Under the pieces are notes generated by a model that did no database searches, had not been told where the DNA came from, and worked only from the letters and a program-made list of their open reading frames with translations. The position numbers and the translations under genes were made by a program. A stretch of 53,870 nt of DNA from JASFHF01 sp050123375 (lineage in GTDB: Bacteria; Pseudomonadota; Gammaproteobacteria; UBA12402): the NCBI GenBank assembly GCA_050123375.1, contig JASFHF010000008.1, forward strand, positions 1 to 53,870. Direction: 5' to 3'. How positions within the stretch are numbered: the first letter of the stretch is position 1; the number at the start of each line of letters is the position of its first letter. Below are positions 27,208-35,802 of the stretch, one piece after another.

Positions 27208-28365
27208 CTATACCATTTTTCGAAACGCTATCAAATAACCATGCTGGGTATACACAACTACTGTATTACCAATAACTAGCGGCGGCGTTAATACTCCCAT
27301 GCCGCGTAAACCATTGCGCGCAACTATAGACCCATCATTCCTGGACAACCAATGCAAATATCCATACCCATCTGCTATAACTAAATAACGTCCTAACATA
27401 GCTGGACCAGTAAGATTACGTCCCTGCAATACAGTCTGCCGCCACAATGAAGCCCCGGAATCTTTACTAAACGCCCAAACGTAACTTTTTGCATCAGTAA
27501 GATAAAGATTATTATAATCAGACGTAATACCAGCATAAGCAGAAATTTTGTGCCGCCAAATTGTATGGCCAGTTTTTAAATCTAATGCTGCTACATAACC
27601 CTGATAAGTAGCAACGTATACTATGCCTTGCGATATAATTGGATTAACATCAATATCTACCATATTTTCAATATCAGTTAATCCTATTGGCTGCGCTACT
27701 TTCTGCAACCATACAACTTTACCGCTCCATGAATTAATTGCCGCAACAACACCGTTAGCAAACCCAGCAACAACTAAACCATTAGCAAATTGTGGTTGAC
27801 TTGATGCATGTAAAATTAAATCTGGTACAGTTTGGCTAAAGCGCCAAATTAAATGACCATTTCTTTCTGATAATGCTGTTAAAGAACCATCAATACTTTT
27901 TGCTAACACAATTCCATTATAAGCTTTTGGCGCAGCTAAAATAGTGCTGCTAACTTGGGTTGACCATAAACGTTGACCACTAGCTAATGATATAGCTAAT
28001 ACTTGACCTTGTTCAGTTGCAGCAAACAATCTACCAGCATTTACGCTAACGCCACTAGTTAAATGTGCGTTGGCATTTGTTTGCCATACTATGTTTCCAG
28101 TATTTGCATTAACCGCGCAAATTCTTCCATTATAGCTTGCAGTATAAATTAAACCATTAGCATAGGTCGGCGCCATACGTAAATAATATCTATTCGCCCC
28201 ATCACCTACATTTGTAGACCATAACTGTGCTACTTTTATTTTTGGTGTTATTTGAGTTAATTTTGCCGGCGGTAAAGTATTATCTTTAGCTGTAAAAGTA
28301 TCACACCCACTTAAAGCAAAACAAACAGTAGTAATTAAACATATAATCAAACCAAAACGCTTCAT
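27208..28365 (-). CDS. bamB: Outer membrane protein assembly factor BamB
   Basis: Lipoprotein subunit of the BAM complex, 385 residues. The signal sequence ends in the lipobox 'LSGC' (C21 is the lipidated cysteine). The mature part is an eight-bladed beta-propeller built of repeated 'GxVxAxxxxTGxxxW' units, for example 'LDLKTGHTIWRHKI'. It sits at the inner face of the outer membrane and assists BamA in inserting beta-barrels. GGAG lies 7 bases before ATG 28365. Family A elements separate it from both der and yfgM. The window therefore encodes both BAM (BamB) and TAM components. Confidence 0.96.
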   Translation of the reverse strand: MKRFGLIICLITTVCFALSGCDTFTAKDNTLPPAKLTQITPKIKVAQLWSTNVGDGANRYYLRMAPTYANGLIYTASYNGRICAVNANTGNIVWQTNANAHLTSGVSVNAGRLFAATEQGQVLAISLASGQRLWSTQVSSTILAAPKAYNGIVLAKSIDGSLTALSERNGHLIWRFSQTVPDLILHASSQPQFANGLVVAGFANGVVAAINSWSGKVVWLQKVAQPIGLTDIENMVDIDVNPIISQGIVYVATYQGYVAALDLKTGHTIWRHKISAYAGITSDYNNLYLTDAKSYVWAFSKDSGASLWRQTVLQGRNLTGPAMLGRYLVIADGYGYLHWLSRNDGSIVARNGLRGMGVLTPPLVIGNTVVVYTQHGYLIAFRKMV

Positions 28366-28393
28366 TTATTTTTCTCCTAGTAAATAGTAACGC

Positions 28394-28508
28394 GGGTCGT
28401 GAGCTTCACATAATTACAAGGCCATGCTTGTTGCTTTGTAATCATGTGAAGCTCCGACCCTCAATAAATTTAGCTACTACCTCATAACCATGTAATAGCT
28501 CGCGACCC
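28394..28508. repeat. Family A nested palindrome, copy 4 (inner plus outer-right)
   Basis: An inner hairpin with core 1 (GGGTCGTGAGCTTCACATAA... to ...CATGTGAAGCTCCGACCC, 28394-28460) is followed by the outer-right flank (TCAATAAATTTAGCTACTAC... to ...GCTCGCGACCC). The yfgM stop codon begins 3 bases after the end. Confidence 0.9.
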
Positions 28509-28510
28509 AC

Positions 28511-29134
28511 CTATAAATTATCTAATTTCATTTGTAATACAGGTCGACTTTGATCCGGCTCTGAAATTTCTTTTAACGCTAATTGATACATTTCCCGCGC
28601 TTTATCAATGTTGCTAAGTTTAACATACGCGTCCCCTTGCATTTCCGCAGCCAATCCAGCAAGCGAACTATGTTTCATTCGCTGCAATAAAGCCAACGCT
28701 TCCTTAATTTTATTCTGCATAATGTAAATACGGGCTAAACGCAAACGAGCCAACTGCAGCAACACATCACTGCTTGCATGTTTCACTACCCAATTTAACT
28801 GAGCAACCGCATCGTTAAAATTATTTTGCGAAACTGCGTGCCTGACTAAAGTTAAAGCTGCTATTTTAGCATACGGAGTTCTTGCAAAGTTTTTGCGCAA
28901 CAACTTAGCTTGTGTGATTGCATCCTGCCATTGGTTGTTCAACACATCAACTGTCATTCTCGCATAAATAATTGAAGCTTGCCCAGCAACACTATTTTTA
29001 TGCCGTTGATAAAAACGCCAGCCAAAAATAACCATAATAGCTAATACCAACCCAATAATTATGGATAATCCATATTCTTTCCACCATTCCTTTAAAGCCT
29101 CAATCTGCTGTTCTTCGGTCACATAGTCACTCAT
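28511..29134 (-). CDS. yfgM: YfgM-like periplasmic chaperone/SecYEG ancillary subunit
   Basis: Single-pass inner-membrane protein of 207 residues. A cytoplasmic N-terminus ('TEEQQIEALKEWWKEYG') is followed by one membrane helix (about residues 21-41, 'IIIGLVLAIMVIFGWRFY'). The rest is a periplasmic TPR-like domain of the Tetratricopeptide_2-related YfgM family. YfgM associates with SecYEG and PpiD and helps hand over periplasmic substrates. Length matches E. coli (206). It lies between bamB and hisS, as in the conserved gammaproteobacterial cluster. GGGG lies 8 bases before the ATG. Confidence 0.93.
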   Translation of the reverse strand: MSDYVTEEQQIEALKEWWKEYGLSIIIGLVLAIMVIFGWRFYQRHKNSVAGQASIIYARMTVDVLNNQWQDAITQAKLLRKNFARTPYAKIAALTLVRHAVSQNNFNDAVAQLNWVVKHASSDVLLQLARLRLARIYIMQNKIKEALALLQRMKHSSLAGLAAEMQGDAYVKLSNIDKAREMYQLALKEISEPDQSRPVLQMKLDNL

Positions 29135-29256
29135 GTATATTTCCCCAATGAAGAAGTATTAGCGTATTATAAACAATTCTGACTGATTGTGTAGGAAAAG
29201 AAAATGTGTCAAATCAAAGCGGATCGCGTTGATCTGTAATTATCTAAAATTAAAGT

Positions 29257-30540
29257 TTAATTATGGCTTATAACTAATTGTAAAAATTTAGATAAATCAG
29301 AAATCAAAACAGATTCTTGAGGCTTGTCTTCACGTAAATACTTTATCGCTACTTTCTGCGTCAACAGTTCTTCATTCCCCAAAATTAAGGCAAGACGCGC
29401 ACCGCTTTTATCAGCCCGTTTGAACTGGCTTTTAAAGTTACCGCCACCACCATTAGTAATTAAACGCAAACCCGGCAACTCATCACGTAATTTTTCAGCT
29501 AATAACATACCAGCCTGCACCGTACCTTCTCCAACCATTACTAAATAAACATCCGGCGTTGATGCCAATTGCGGCAATAATTTAAATTCAGTCAACAAAC
29601 TAATCAATCGTTCTAAACCCATCGCAAAACCACATGCTGGTGTTGCTTTACCCCCCAATTGTTCTACCAAATTATCGAATCTGCCGCCAGCACACACAGC
29701 ATTTTGCGCACCCTGAGATTCAGTTATCCATTCAAAGACTGTACCAGTATAATAATCCAAACCTCTAACCAAACGCGGATTAATTACCGTTTTAACTCCC
29801 GCATCATCTAAAATTGCACCTAGCATTTCAAAATGCTGCTCTGATTCTTCATCTAACACATCCAAAATTTTTGGCGCATTTAATAATAACTGCTGCATCT
29901 CAGGATTTTTGCTGTCCAAAATTCGCAATGGATTGATTTGCAAACGACGCTTGCTATCTTCATCCAATTTATCTAAATGCTTAGAAAAATATTCTACTAA
30001 TTTCTCTCGATAAATCGCTCGGGATTCCACAGAACCCAAAGAATTAAGCTGTAATGTCACATGCTCTATTATTCCTAATTTTTTCCACATGCGCGCCGAC
30101 ATCAAAATTAATTCTGCATCAGTTTCAGGACCTGCCATACCAAATGCTTCAATCCCAAACTGATAAAATTGACGATAACGACCTTTCTGCGGCCGCTCAT
30201 GACGAAAAAAAGGCCCAAGATACCAAACACGCTGCTGTTGATTATACAATAAACCATGCTCAATCCCCGCCCGCACACAACCAGCAGTTCCCTCTGGACG
30301 CAAAGTCAGATTGTCACCGCTACGATCGGAAAAGGTATACATCTCCTTTTCAACAATATCAGTAACATCACCTACAGAACGTTTGAATAATTGCGTATTT
30401 TCTAAAATCGGAAAACGAATCTCAGAATAACCATAACCAGAAGCTATTTGACACAATTGTTGTTCTACATATTGCCAAACCGCACTTTGCTCTGGCAAGA
30501 CATCACTCATCCCACGAATTGCTTGAATTTTATTATTCAT
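29257..30540 (-). CDS. hisS: Histidyl-tRNA synthetase
   Basis: Class II synthetase of 427 residues that charges tRNA-His. Signatures are motif 1 near 'GYSEIRFPILENTQLF', motif 2 'TLRPEGTAGCVRA' and 'WYLGPFFRHERPQKGR', the histidine-specific 'LVRGLDYYTGTVFEW', and motif 3 'GFAMGLERL'. A C-terminal anticodon-binding domain follows. In E. coli ispG lies between rodZ and hisS; here hisS follows rodZ directly with a 54-base gap, so ispG has been lost from this position. It may be encoded elsewhere. Confidence 0.98.
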   Translation of the reverse strand: MNNKIQAIRGMSDVLPEQSAVWQYVEQQLCQIASGYGYSEIRFPILENTQLFKRSVGDVTDIVEKEMYTFSDRSGDNLTLRPEGTAGCVRAGIEHGLLYNQQQRVWYLGPFFRHERPQKGRYRQFYQFGIEAFGMAGPETDAELILMSARMWKKLGIIEHVTLQLNSLGSVESRAIYREKLVEYFSKHLDKLDEDSKRRLQINPLRILDSKNPEMQQLLLNAPKILDVLDEESEQHFEMLGAILDDAGVKTVINPRLVRGLDYYTGTVFEWITESQGAQNAVCAGGRFDNLVEQLGGKATPACGFAMGLERLISLLTEFKLLPQLASTPDVYLVMVGEGTVQAGMLLAEKLRDELPGLRLITNGGGGNFKSQFKRADKSGARLALILGNEELLTQKVAIKYLREDKPQESVLISDLSKFLQLVISHN

Positions 30541-30594
30541 AATTAATCACAAGTTTCGCAGCCGCGAAACCCGCTCCTTCAATAAACTATATTA

Positions 30595-31167
30595 TTATTT
30601 ACTGACTTCATCCGGATTATGCCACGAATCAGCTTCATCGGTTACAGCATTGTTTTTTTCTGGATTAACTTCTTTGGCTTCAGACTGCGTATTAACACTT
30701 GTTTGACTACTACTTGCCGGTTGTTCGGTGACAACCACTGGAGATTGTACCGCCTTGCTATTACTAGCAACATAATGCGAATACCACCAAACTAACAATA
30801 AAATTATCAATATAATAATAACAAAATTAGTAATTAACTTTACTGGCTTATCTTCGAAAGAAACTTGTTTAATTTTAATTTTTCCCCGTTTTGGTATTTT
30901 CCTCACTTCAGTCACCACACCTAAACTTCGGAATATATCACCAACTTCGCTCTCAGATAAGTTAACCAAACGCGCATATAACCTAATATAGCCCCGCATA
31001 AAAACCGCATCTTTTGCATTCAAATCATATTCATCATTTTCTATCATCTTAATAATTGATGCAGGAATATGCAATTCATTCGCCACTGTCTCAATGCTCA
31101 TGCCTTCACTTTCGCGTGCTTCACGTAATAATCTGCCTAAGCTTATTTCTTCATCCATGTTTTGCAT
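30595..31167 (-). CDS. rodZ: RodZ-like cytoskeletal protein, short form
   Basis: Membrane-anchored partner of MreB, 190 residues. The N-terminal helix-turn-helix domain (about residues 9-80) contains the RodZ-type 'GRLLREARESEGMSIETVA' and 'FMRGYIRLYARLV', a basic juxtamembrane segment follows, and one membrane helix lies at about 111-129. The periplasmic part is only ~60 polar, low-complexity residues. The beta-rich C-terminal domain (DUF4115) of longer RodZ proteins such as E. coli's 337-residue form is missing. I choose ATG 31167 because GGAG lies 7 bases upstream; the longer frame to 31239 has no support. Position next to hisS agrees with rodZ synteny, without ispG, pilF or rlmN. Confidence 0.88.
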   Translation of the reverse strand: MQNMDEEISLGRLLREARESEGMSIETVANELHIPASIIKMIENDEYDLNAKDAVFMRGYIRLYARLVNLSESEVGDIFRSLGVVTEVRKIPKRGKIKIKQVSFEDKPVKLITNFVIIILIILLLVWWYSHYVASNSKAVQSPVVVTEQPASSSQTSVNTQSEAKEVNPEKNNAVTDEADSWHNPDEVSK

Positions 31168-31235
31168 AATATTTCTCCAGACATATAATTTTGCATACTC
31201 TTTTGAGTGGTAACTTCTCAAACACCCCAGATATA

Positions 31236-31278
31236 TCATCCCTGCCTCAGCTTGTTGAGCCGGAATCCAGGCTTTGTT
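31236..31278. repeat. Degenerate half of a Family B-like palindrome
   Basis: Sequence from ATCATCCCTGCC to GGAATCCAGGC resembles the left arm of the Family B elements, with a TTGTTGAGCC centre. The matching right arm is not found. It lies between pilT and rodZ. Confidence 0.5.
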
Positions 31279-31362
31279 TTTGTTTGATTTGCCCCGATTT
31301 TTTGAGGAGTTACTTTGAGTGTACTTATCTTACTGATTATAATCAAGTTTTATTATATATCA

Positions 31363-32388
31363 TCATACCCGAAGATGCTCAACTGACGAAACATCCACAA
31401 TATTCTCAGAAACCAATCCATGAATACTATCTTTAAAAGTCTGCATCCCCTCGGCTTTACCTGTTTGAATTATTGATTCAATCTGCGGCACTTTGTTTTC
31501 ACGAATTAAGTTACGAATCGCCAGGTTACACAACATGATTTCTTGTGCAGCGATTCTCCCTTTGCCTTTCTTTTTAAATAATCGCTGCGCAATAACTGCC
31601 TGTAATGATTCAGATAACATCGTACGAATCAATTCCTTTTCACCGACTGGAAATACGTCAATAATACGGTTAATAGCTTTAGCAGCCGAATTAGTATGCA
31701 ACGTTGCGAACACCAAATGCCCTGTTTCTGCAGCAGTCATTGCTAACCGCATAGTTTCCAAATCACGCATTTCTCCAACTAAAATTACATCCGGATCTTC
31801 ACGTAAAGCTGCACGTAATGCATTAGCAAAACTTTTAGTCTGTTGATGCACTTCCCGTTGTTGTAATAACCCTTCTGATTTTTGATAAACAAATTCAATC
31901 GGATCTTCAATCGTAACAATATGACAAGAACGATTTTTGTTAATATGGTCAATCATTGCCGCCAAAGTAGTGCTTTTTCCGCATCCGGTCGGACCAGTAA
32001 CCAATACCAAACCATAAGGTAATTGTGCCAAATTATACAAAATCTTTGGCATATGCAGCTCTTCAAGGGTTGCAATTTTCAGCGGGATAATACGAAAAGC
32101 TGCACTTACTCCATGCAACTGAAAAAAAACATTTACACGAAATCTGGCTCGCAAATTAGAAAAAGATAATGATAAATCTACTTCAAGATTTTTAAATAAA
32201 TCTTCATAACGTTTTGGCGGCAAAACTTTTTTTAATGATTCCAGTAAAACCTCATGTTTGATTTCTTGTTCATTCTCTATCGGCAATAAATCACCATCAA
32301 CCCGAATTAACGGTAATCTTCCAGATGATAAATGTAAATCAGAAGCTTTATTTTCGATTGCAAAGGTTAGTAATTTTTCTATATTCAT
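31363..32388 (-). CDS. pilT: Type IV pilus retraction ATPase PilT
   Basis: Hexameric secretion-type ATPase of 341 residues that depolymerises type IV pili. An N-terminal PAS-like domain is followed by the RecA-like core: Walker A 'GPTGCGKST' (residues 132-140), Asp box 'VTIEDPIEFV', Walker B 'ILVGEMRDLETM' and His box 'TGHLVFATLHTNSA'. The retraction-specific 'AIRNLIRE' motif near the C-terminus is intact. ATG 32388 is chosen over ATG 32403 because GAAGGG lies close upstream. pilT is separated from yggS, its usual neighbour. No other pilus genes are in the window, so it may serve twitching, adhesion or competence encoded elsewhere. Confidence 0.95.
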   Translation of the reverse strand: MNIEKLLTFAIENKASDLHLSSGRLPLIRVDGDLLPIENEQEIKHEVLLESLKKVLPPKRYEDLFKNLEVDLSLSFSNLRARFRVNVFFQLHGVSAAFRIIPLKIATLEELHMPKILYNLAQLPYGLVLVTGPTGCGKSTTLAAMIDHINKNRSCHIVTIEDPIEFVYQKSEGLLQQREVHQQTKSFANALRAALREDPDVILVGEMRDLETMRLAMTAAETGHLVFATLHTNSAAKAINRIIDVFPVGEKELIRTMLSESLQAVIAQRLFKKKGKGRIAAQEIMLCNLAIRNLIRENKVPQIESIIQTGKAEGMQTFKDSIHGLVSENIVDVSSVEHLRV

Positions 32389-32430
32389 TGAACCCTTCAA
32401 CATGTATCTCAGTTTTAACTAGTATCTCAA

Positions 32431-32490
32431 GGAAACGGAGCTTTACATATTACACGCTGCGCGTGTAATTATGTAATAGCTCACGTCCCG
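32431..32490. repeat. Family A palindrome, copy 5 (simple hairpin)
   Basis: Simple form: GGAAACGGAGCTTTACATAT... pairs with ...TTATGTAATAGCTCACGTCCC around a GC-rich centre (CACGCTGCGCGTG). The amrA stop codon begins at the next base. Confidence 0.8.
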
Positions 32491-33054
32491 TCAACATTCT
32501 ATCAATTCCACAGTATACCTTTCTACTTTTACAGTATTAGACCAATAATTTGGTGCCAATCCTGCTTTCATTTTGAGATGGGTTAAAAATTGTTTAGGAT
32601 CAGGCAATGATTCCCATACTGACGGTAAAAAAGTTCCTTTATATGATCCATCTGATAAAATTAAACCATCAACTCCCGGACGAATTTGTCTCAGCAAATC
32701 ATCTTCCGATTCAAAATGCATTAGCTCCGGTTCACTCAATATCGAGATATGAATGCTAAGCTGCTCAAATTCCGCTGCAGTTAATCCAGGAAATCGCGGA
32801 TCAGCAAAAGCAGCAGCACTTGCATTATGCGCTACATCTACAACTAAAGGCTGATATGCAACTAAAGAACCAATACACCCGCGTAAATTATGATTAATTT
32901 GTAATGTTACAAAACAAGCTTTTTGCTCCCGCAAATGTTTTGTATATTTGTTTATATCAAGCCGCATGTGCATATGATGTTTCAAAGAATAAGCAATTGC
33001 ATCGTGTGCTACTTGCAATAAAACTTTTCTTTCCTGTGGTGAATATTCGGCCAT
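32491..33054 (-). CDS. amrA: AmmeMemoRadiSam system protein A (AMMECR1 family)
   Basis: AMMECR1-domain protein of 187 residues. The near-invariant 'LRGCIGSL' motif is present (about residues 56-63). Other signatures are 'VVDVAHNASAAAFADPRFP', 'ELEIHISIL'-type sequence and 'GTFLPSVW'. The biochemical role is unknown; bacteria and archaea often carry it with a Memo-family protein and a radical SAM enzyme, both found here (33187-33963 and 35803-36870). ATG 33054 follows AAAGGTTGG; the longer frame to 33084 is less likely. It is flanked by Family A hairpins on both sides. Confidence 0.93.
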   Translation of the reverse strand: MAEYSPQERKVLLQVAHDAIAYSLKHHMHMRLDINKYTKHLREQKACFVTLQINHNLRGCIGSLVAYQPLVVDVAHNASAAAFADPRFPGLTAAEFEQLSIHISILSEPELMHFESEDDLLRQIRPGVDGLILSDGSYKGTFLPSVWESLPDPKQFLTHLKMKAGLAPNYWSNTVKVERYTVELIEC

Positions 33055-33112
33055 AATAATCCAACCTTTTTGTCTATATTTCAATATTTCAATTCCTACA
33101 TAATTTCTTTGA

Positions 33113-33180
33113 GGGTCGGAGCTTCACATGATTACAAAGCAACAAACAAGGCACTTGTAATCATGTGAAGCTCACGACCC
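33113..33180. repeat. Family A palindrome, copy 6 (simple hairpin, core 1)
   Basis: Arms GGGTCGGAGCTTCACATGAT... and ...AATCATGTGAAGCTCACGACCC pair almost perfectly around AACAAACAAGGC. It lies between amrA and amrB and ends 6 bases before the amrB stop codon. Confidence 0.9.
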
Positions 33181-33186
33181 GTCAGC

Positions 33187-33963
33187 TTACTTGTTATTTG
33201 CGTAGAAATGAAACCCCGCATAACCTACTACTGCATCTTTAGCCCCGGCAGTATCGCCCGAACTACATGCGGTAATTAATTTTGGTTTTAATTTTTTATT
33301 CACTGCTATAGTTAACAACGCATTAATTGCTTTGCGGCCGCAAGCTTGTTCATATCCTATATCTTGCGGTTGTAAATTTAAAATTGCATCAATAGTCGAC
33401 GCATCAATATTTTTTGCAGTATCATAATCCAAATAATGACTCAAATCAGAACTGATTACGATTAAAGTCTCTTTACCACCCCACAATTTTTCCAACACTT
33501 CTACAATTTGCGCATTATCTGTATCCCCAACTAAAATCGGTATCAATTTAAAATCTTCCAACACTTCTTGCAAAAATGGCAATTGCACTTCTAAAGAATT
33601 TTCACCGTAATATGCCTCATTGATAATTTGCATTTGCGATGGTACATTTTTATCAATCGCAACTTTACCCAAAGGAGTTGCAAAATAATCAGCATCAGTC
33701 ATTACCAAACCTCGAAACGGATAACGATGTGCCGGTCCAAGCAAAACCACCCGCTTAATTTGCTGTTTTGCGCGACATAGACAAGCATAAACTGCCGCCG
33801 CAGTCGATCCGGAATAAACATACCCGGCATGAGGCGCAATAATTGCTTTGGGAATAGGTAAATTCGCATCAGCAGCAGCTAACATTTTCTGGATCATCTC
33901 ACGCAATTCTTTGGGATCATCCGGATAAAACATCCCTGCCACACTAGCTTGAAGAATTTTCAT
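33187..33963 (-). CDS. amrB: AmmeMemoRadiSam system protein B (Memo family)
   Basis: Memo-like protein of 258 residues, structurally related to non-haem iron LigB-type dioxygenases. Family features visible are 'GMFYPDDPKEL', 'APHAGYVYSGSTAA', 'LLGPAHRYPFRG', 'EVQLPFLQ' and 'VISSDLSHYLDYDTA', followed by 'CSSGDTAG...VGYAGF'. The conserved His/Asp residues of the putative metal pocket are in place. Its reaction is not established. ATG 33963 follows AAGGA; the longer frame to 34002 reads into a repeat-like region. It is co-oriented with amrA; the radical SAM partner lies about 2 kb away on the other strand. Confidence 0.93.
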   Translation of the reverse strand: MKILQASVAGMFYPDDPKELREMIQKMLAAADANLPIPKAIIAPHAGYVYSGSTAAAVYACLCRAKQQIKRVVLLGPAHRYPFRGLVMTDADYFATPLGKVAIDKNVPSQMQIINEAYYGENSLEVQLPFLQEVLEDFKLIPILVGDTDNAQIVEVLEKLWGGKETLIVISSDLSHYLDYDTAKNIDASTIDAILNLQPQDIGYEQACGRKAINALLTIAVNKKLKPKLITACSSGDTAGAKDAVVGYAGFHFYANNK

Positions 33964-34274
33964 AGAAATGTCCTTATGATTTATGGTATATACCCATGAC
34001 ACCCCAAGATGCGAAATTTGTAACTGCCAAATTACTTATTAAATTTCTGTGACAACTACCGCGCATGGTAAATCTGTGTTCTTTTTCTATTATTTTCATA
34101 CTTGCTTACTAGTGATTTTACAAAACAAACATGTTGTAAAATCACTAGTTCCAATCTAACAGCAAATTATTAGTGTTTCTATAAATCTCGCATCTTCAAA
34201 GGAGATCGGTATATATTATCATAAATCATACAATTATGTAAGAACATAGCCTGCTTACATAAAAAAATAAATAA
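33964..34274. other. Non-coding interval between amrB and the ATPase gene
   Basis: This interval holds imperfect inverted repeats at its two ends (33975-34012 and 34185-34228, sharing 'TCGCATCTT...GGTATAT...ATAAATCA' in opposite orientation) and a perfect hairpin near its middle (34108-34149). The right-end sequence recurs alone at 46490-46531. No gene was found. Confidence 0.55.
34108..34149. repeat. Perfect 16-bp inverted repeat
   Basis: ACTAGTGATTTTACAA (34108-34123) pairs with its exact complement at 34134-34149 across a 10-base loop. It lies 126 bases downstream of the ATPase stop codon and 144 bases upstream of the amrB start. It could be a terminator-like hairpin, but no T-tract follows on either strand. 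Confidence 0.75.
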
Positions 34275-35396
34275 TTAAGATGTTGATAATAAATCTTTAT
34301 ATGCCGGAACAATAAATCGATATTTATCACTTACTTTTTCAAGAAGATCTTTTTCCATTAAAGCAGTTAATGCTCTGGGAATTGAACCAACAGGCATATC
34401 CATTCTCTTAGAAATTTTATACGAATAAATACTTGTTCCGCCATAATTTGCAATGTACATCATTAATTTTCGTTGATTTTCTGACAACCCGAAAAAATCT
34501 TTTAATAGATCACTACGTTCTTCCTCTATTACCATACTCCATGCTTTATCCACACCTTTTAATGTTGGTGGCTTTTTATTTTCAGACCACAATACATCGC
34601 AAAGATAATTTACATAATAAGGATGGCGTTCGCTTTTTTCCATTATTCTATCAAAAATGTTTGCTTCTAGTTGCTTTCCCCACATCATTTTTGCTGCTTT
34701 ATTGAGATGCTTTTTATAATCTTTACTTTCTATTCTATCCAACACCAACTTTCTGCATAATTTATATAATGGTCTTCTTTTTCCTTCAAATATAGTTCTT
34801 AATAAATGTGGATTGCTTCCAGAAAAAATCACAGATAAATTACTAGTCTCTTGTGCTGCGTGCCTTATAGCACCTTCAATACTTTTTCCATCTTTCATTT
34901 CACCAATTTCTTGGAATTCATCTAATAAAATAACAGCTTGTTTATTACGTTTTTGTAGAAGTTTTTCCAACAGCAATAAACTATCTGCAATATTTTCAGC
35001 AGGATGGCTATCATTTTCAAGTTCTAATTCAAGAGAAAAACCCTTAATTTCCATTTGTAATTTAGGCTTTAATTTTCTCGCATATTTTTTTATAAATTGC
35101 GCTAGTTTTTCTATAGATCCAATTGAGTTTGAAATCAATTTGGTTGTACCATTTATAATAATACGCTCCACATCTTTTTCATCAACCGCTAAATAAAAAT
35201 CTAATTTGGCATGCGGATAATGTATCAAATCAATTGCTTTCTCACATAAACTAGATTTACCATAACGCCTGGGAGCCACTAAAAACGTATGCTTACCGTT
35301 TTGTATATTATCAATTAATTGATTTGTTTCTATAACTCGATTACAGAATGCTTGTCCGTATGCTTTTCCTAGTGGAAAGTAGTGTCTTGGTTTCAT
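34275..35396 (-). CDS. AAA-type ATPase with C-terminal winged helix
   Basis: A 373-residue P-loop ATPase of the archaeal-ATPase/STAND-like type (COG1672-like). Walker A is 'APRRYGKSSL' (residues 41-50) and Walker B 'AVILLDEFQEI' (D159, E160), followed by a sensor-like 'SVIFSGSN'. The C-terminus (about residues 300-365) has a helix-turn-helix-like fold ('GTSIYSYKISKRMDMPVGSI'). Such proteins occur singly in many bacteria and archaea, with unknown clients; some act in signalling or defence. There is no toxin or nuclease domain. A 31-bp palindrome (35462-35492), about 66 bases upstream of the start, may be an operator. It lies between amrB and amrS but is not known as part of that system. Confidence 0.85.
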   Translation of the reverse strand: MKPRHYFPLGKAYGQAFCNRVIETNQLIDNIQNGKHTFLVAPRRYGKSSLCEKAIDLIHYPHAKLDFYLAVDEKDVERIIINGTTKLISNSIGSIEKLAQFIKKYARKLKPKLQMEIKGFSLELELENDSHPAENIADSLLLLEKLLQKRNKQAVILLDEFQEIGEMKDGKSIEGAIRHAAQETSNLSVIFSGSNPHLLRTIFEGKRRPLYKLCRKLVLDRIESKDYKKHLNKAAKMMWGKQLEANIFDRIMEKSERHPYYVNYLCDVLWSENKKPPTLKGVDKAWSMVIEEERSDLLKDFFGLSENQRKLMMYIANYGGTSIYSYKISKRMDMPVGSIPRALTALMEKDLLEKVSDKYRFIVPAYKDLLSTS

Positions 35397-35461
35397 AATT
35401 TCCCCACAAATCCTTCTTTAATTTAAGAAGAATGACTTTATTATATCAAACAAAATTGTAT

Positions 35462-35492
35462 AATGCAAATATGCATAATGCATATTTGCATT
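35462..35492. promoter_or_regulatory. Operator-like palindrome upstream of the ATPase gene
   Basis: AATGCAAATATGCAT (35462-35476), one base, and the exact complement (35478-35492): a 31-bp perfect palindrome. Size and near-zero spacer suit a dimeric DNA-binding protein. The ATPase gene has its own C-terminal winged helix, so autoregulation is conceivable but unproven. Confidence 0.5.
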
Positions 35493-35624
35493 ATATATTT
35501 TGGGATAGTTATCCGAATATTACTTTACCCTTTGCCCACCCCTGCTTGAATAATTTTAATAGCAATTCCCTCATGATTTATGATATAAATATTATCATAA
35601 CTTGCATAATTACAGAAGCTAATC

Positions 35625-35739
35625 GGGACGTGAGCTTCACATGGTTATGAGGTAATAGCTAAATTTTTTGGGGGGACGGAGCTTCACTCATTACATGATG
35701 CAACATACAACGCATATGTAATGAGTGAAGCTCCGTCCC
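35625..35739. repeat. Family A nested palindrome, copy 7 (outer-left plus core 2)
   Basis: The outer-left flank (GGGACGTGAGCTTCACATGG..., from 35625) is followed by a perfect core-2 hairpin with 24-bp arms, 35673-35696 and 35716-35739. The outer-right flank is degenerate after 35740. The core loop matches copy 2 closely. Confidence 0.9.
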
Positions 35740-35802
35740 TCAAAGAAACTAGCTAATTACCATGGTAATTAGTCAAAAACTAGACGACCTTTGGAACTAT
35801 AA

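Larger units (their letters stand above)
35397..35802. other. Divergent intergenic region, ATPase gene to amrS
   Basis: Contents: an operator-like palindrome (35462-35492), about 130 AT-rich bases with no recognised feature, Family A copy 7 (35625-35739), and a 20-bp perfect palindrome CTAATTACCATGGTAATTAG (35753-35772) shortly before the amrS start. Confidence 0.6.

Noticed and set aside
29205..29250. GC-rich hairpin-like sequence between yfgM and hisS as a regulatory RNA or attenuator
   Set aside because: The stem is short and imperfect, with no leader peptide of histidine codons.
30550..30572. GTTTCGC...GCGAAAC hairpin upstream of hisS as a rho-independent terminator for rodZ
   Set aside because: Stem of only seven pairs and no T-tract on the transcribed strand.
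35408..35430. CTTCTTTAATTTAAGAAG before the ATPase gene as a PmrA box
   Set aside because: It is an inverted repeat, not a tandem direct repeat, and no -10 follows at ten bases.
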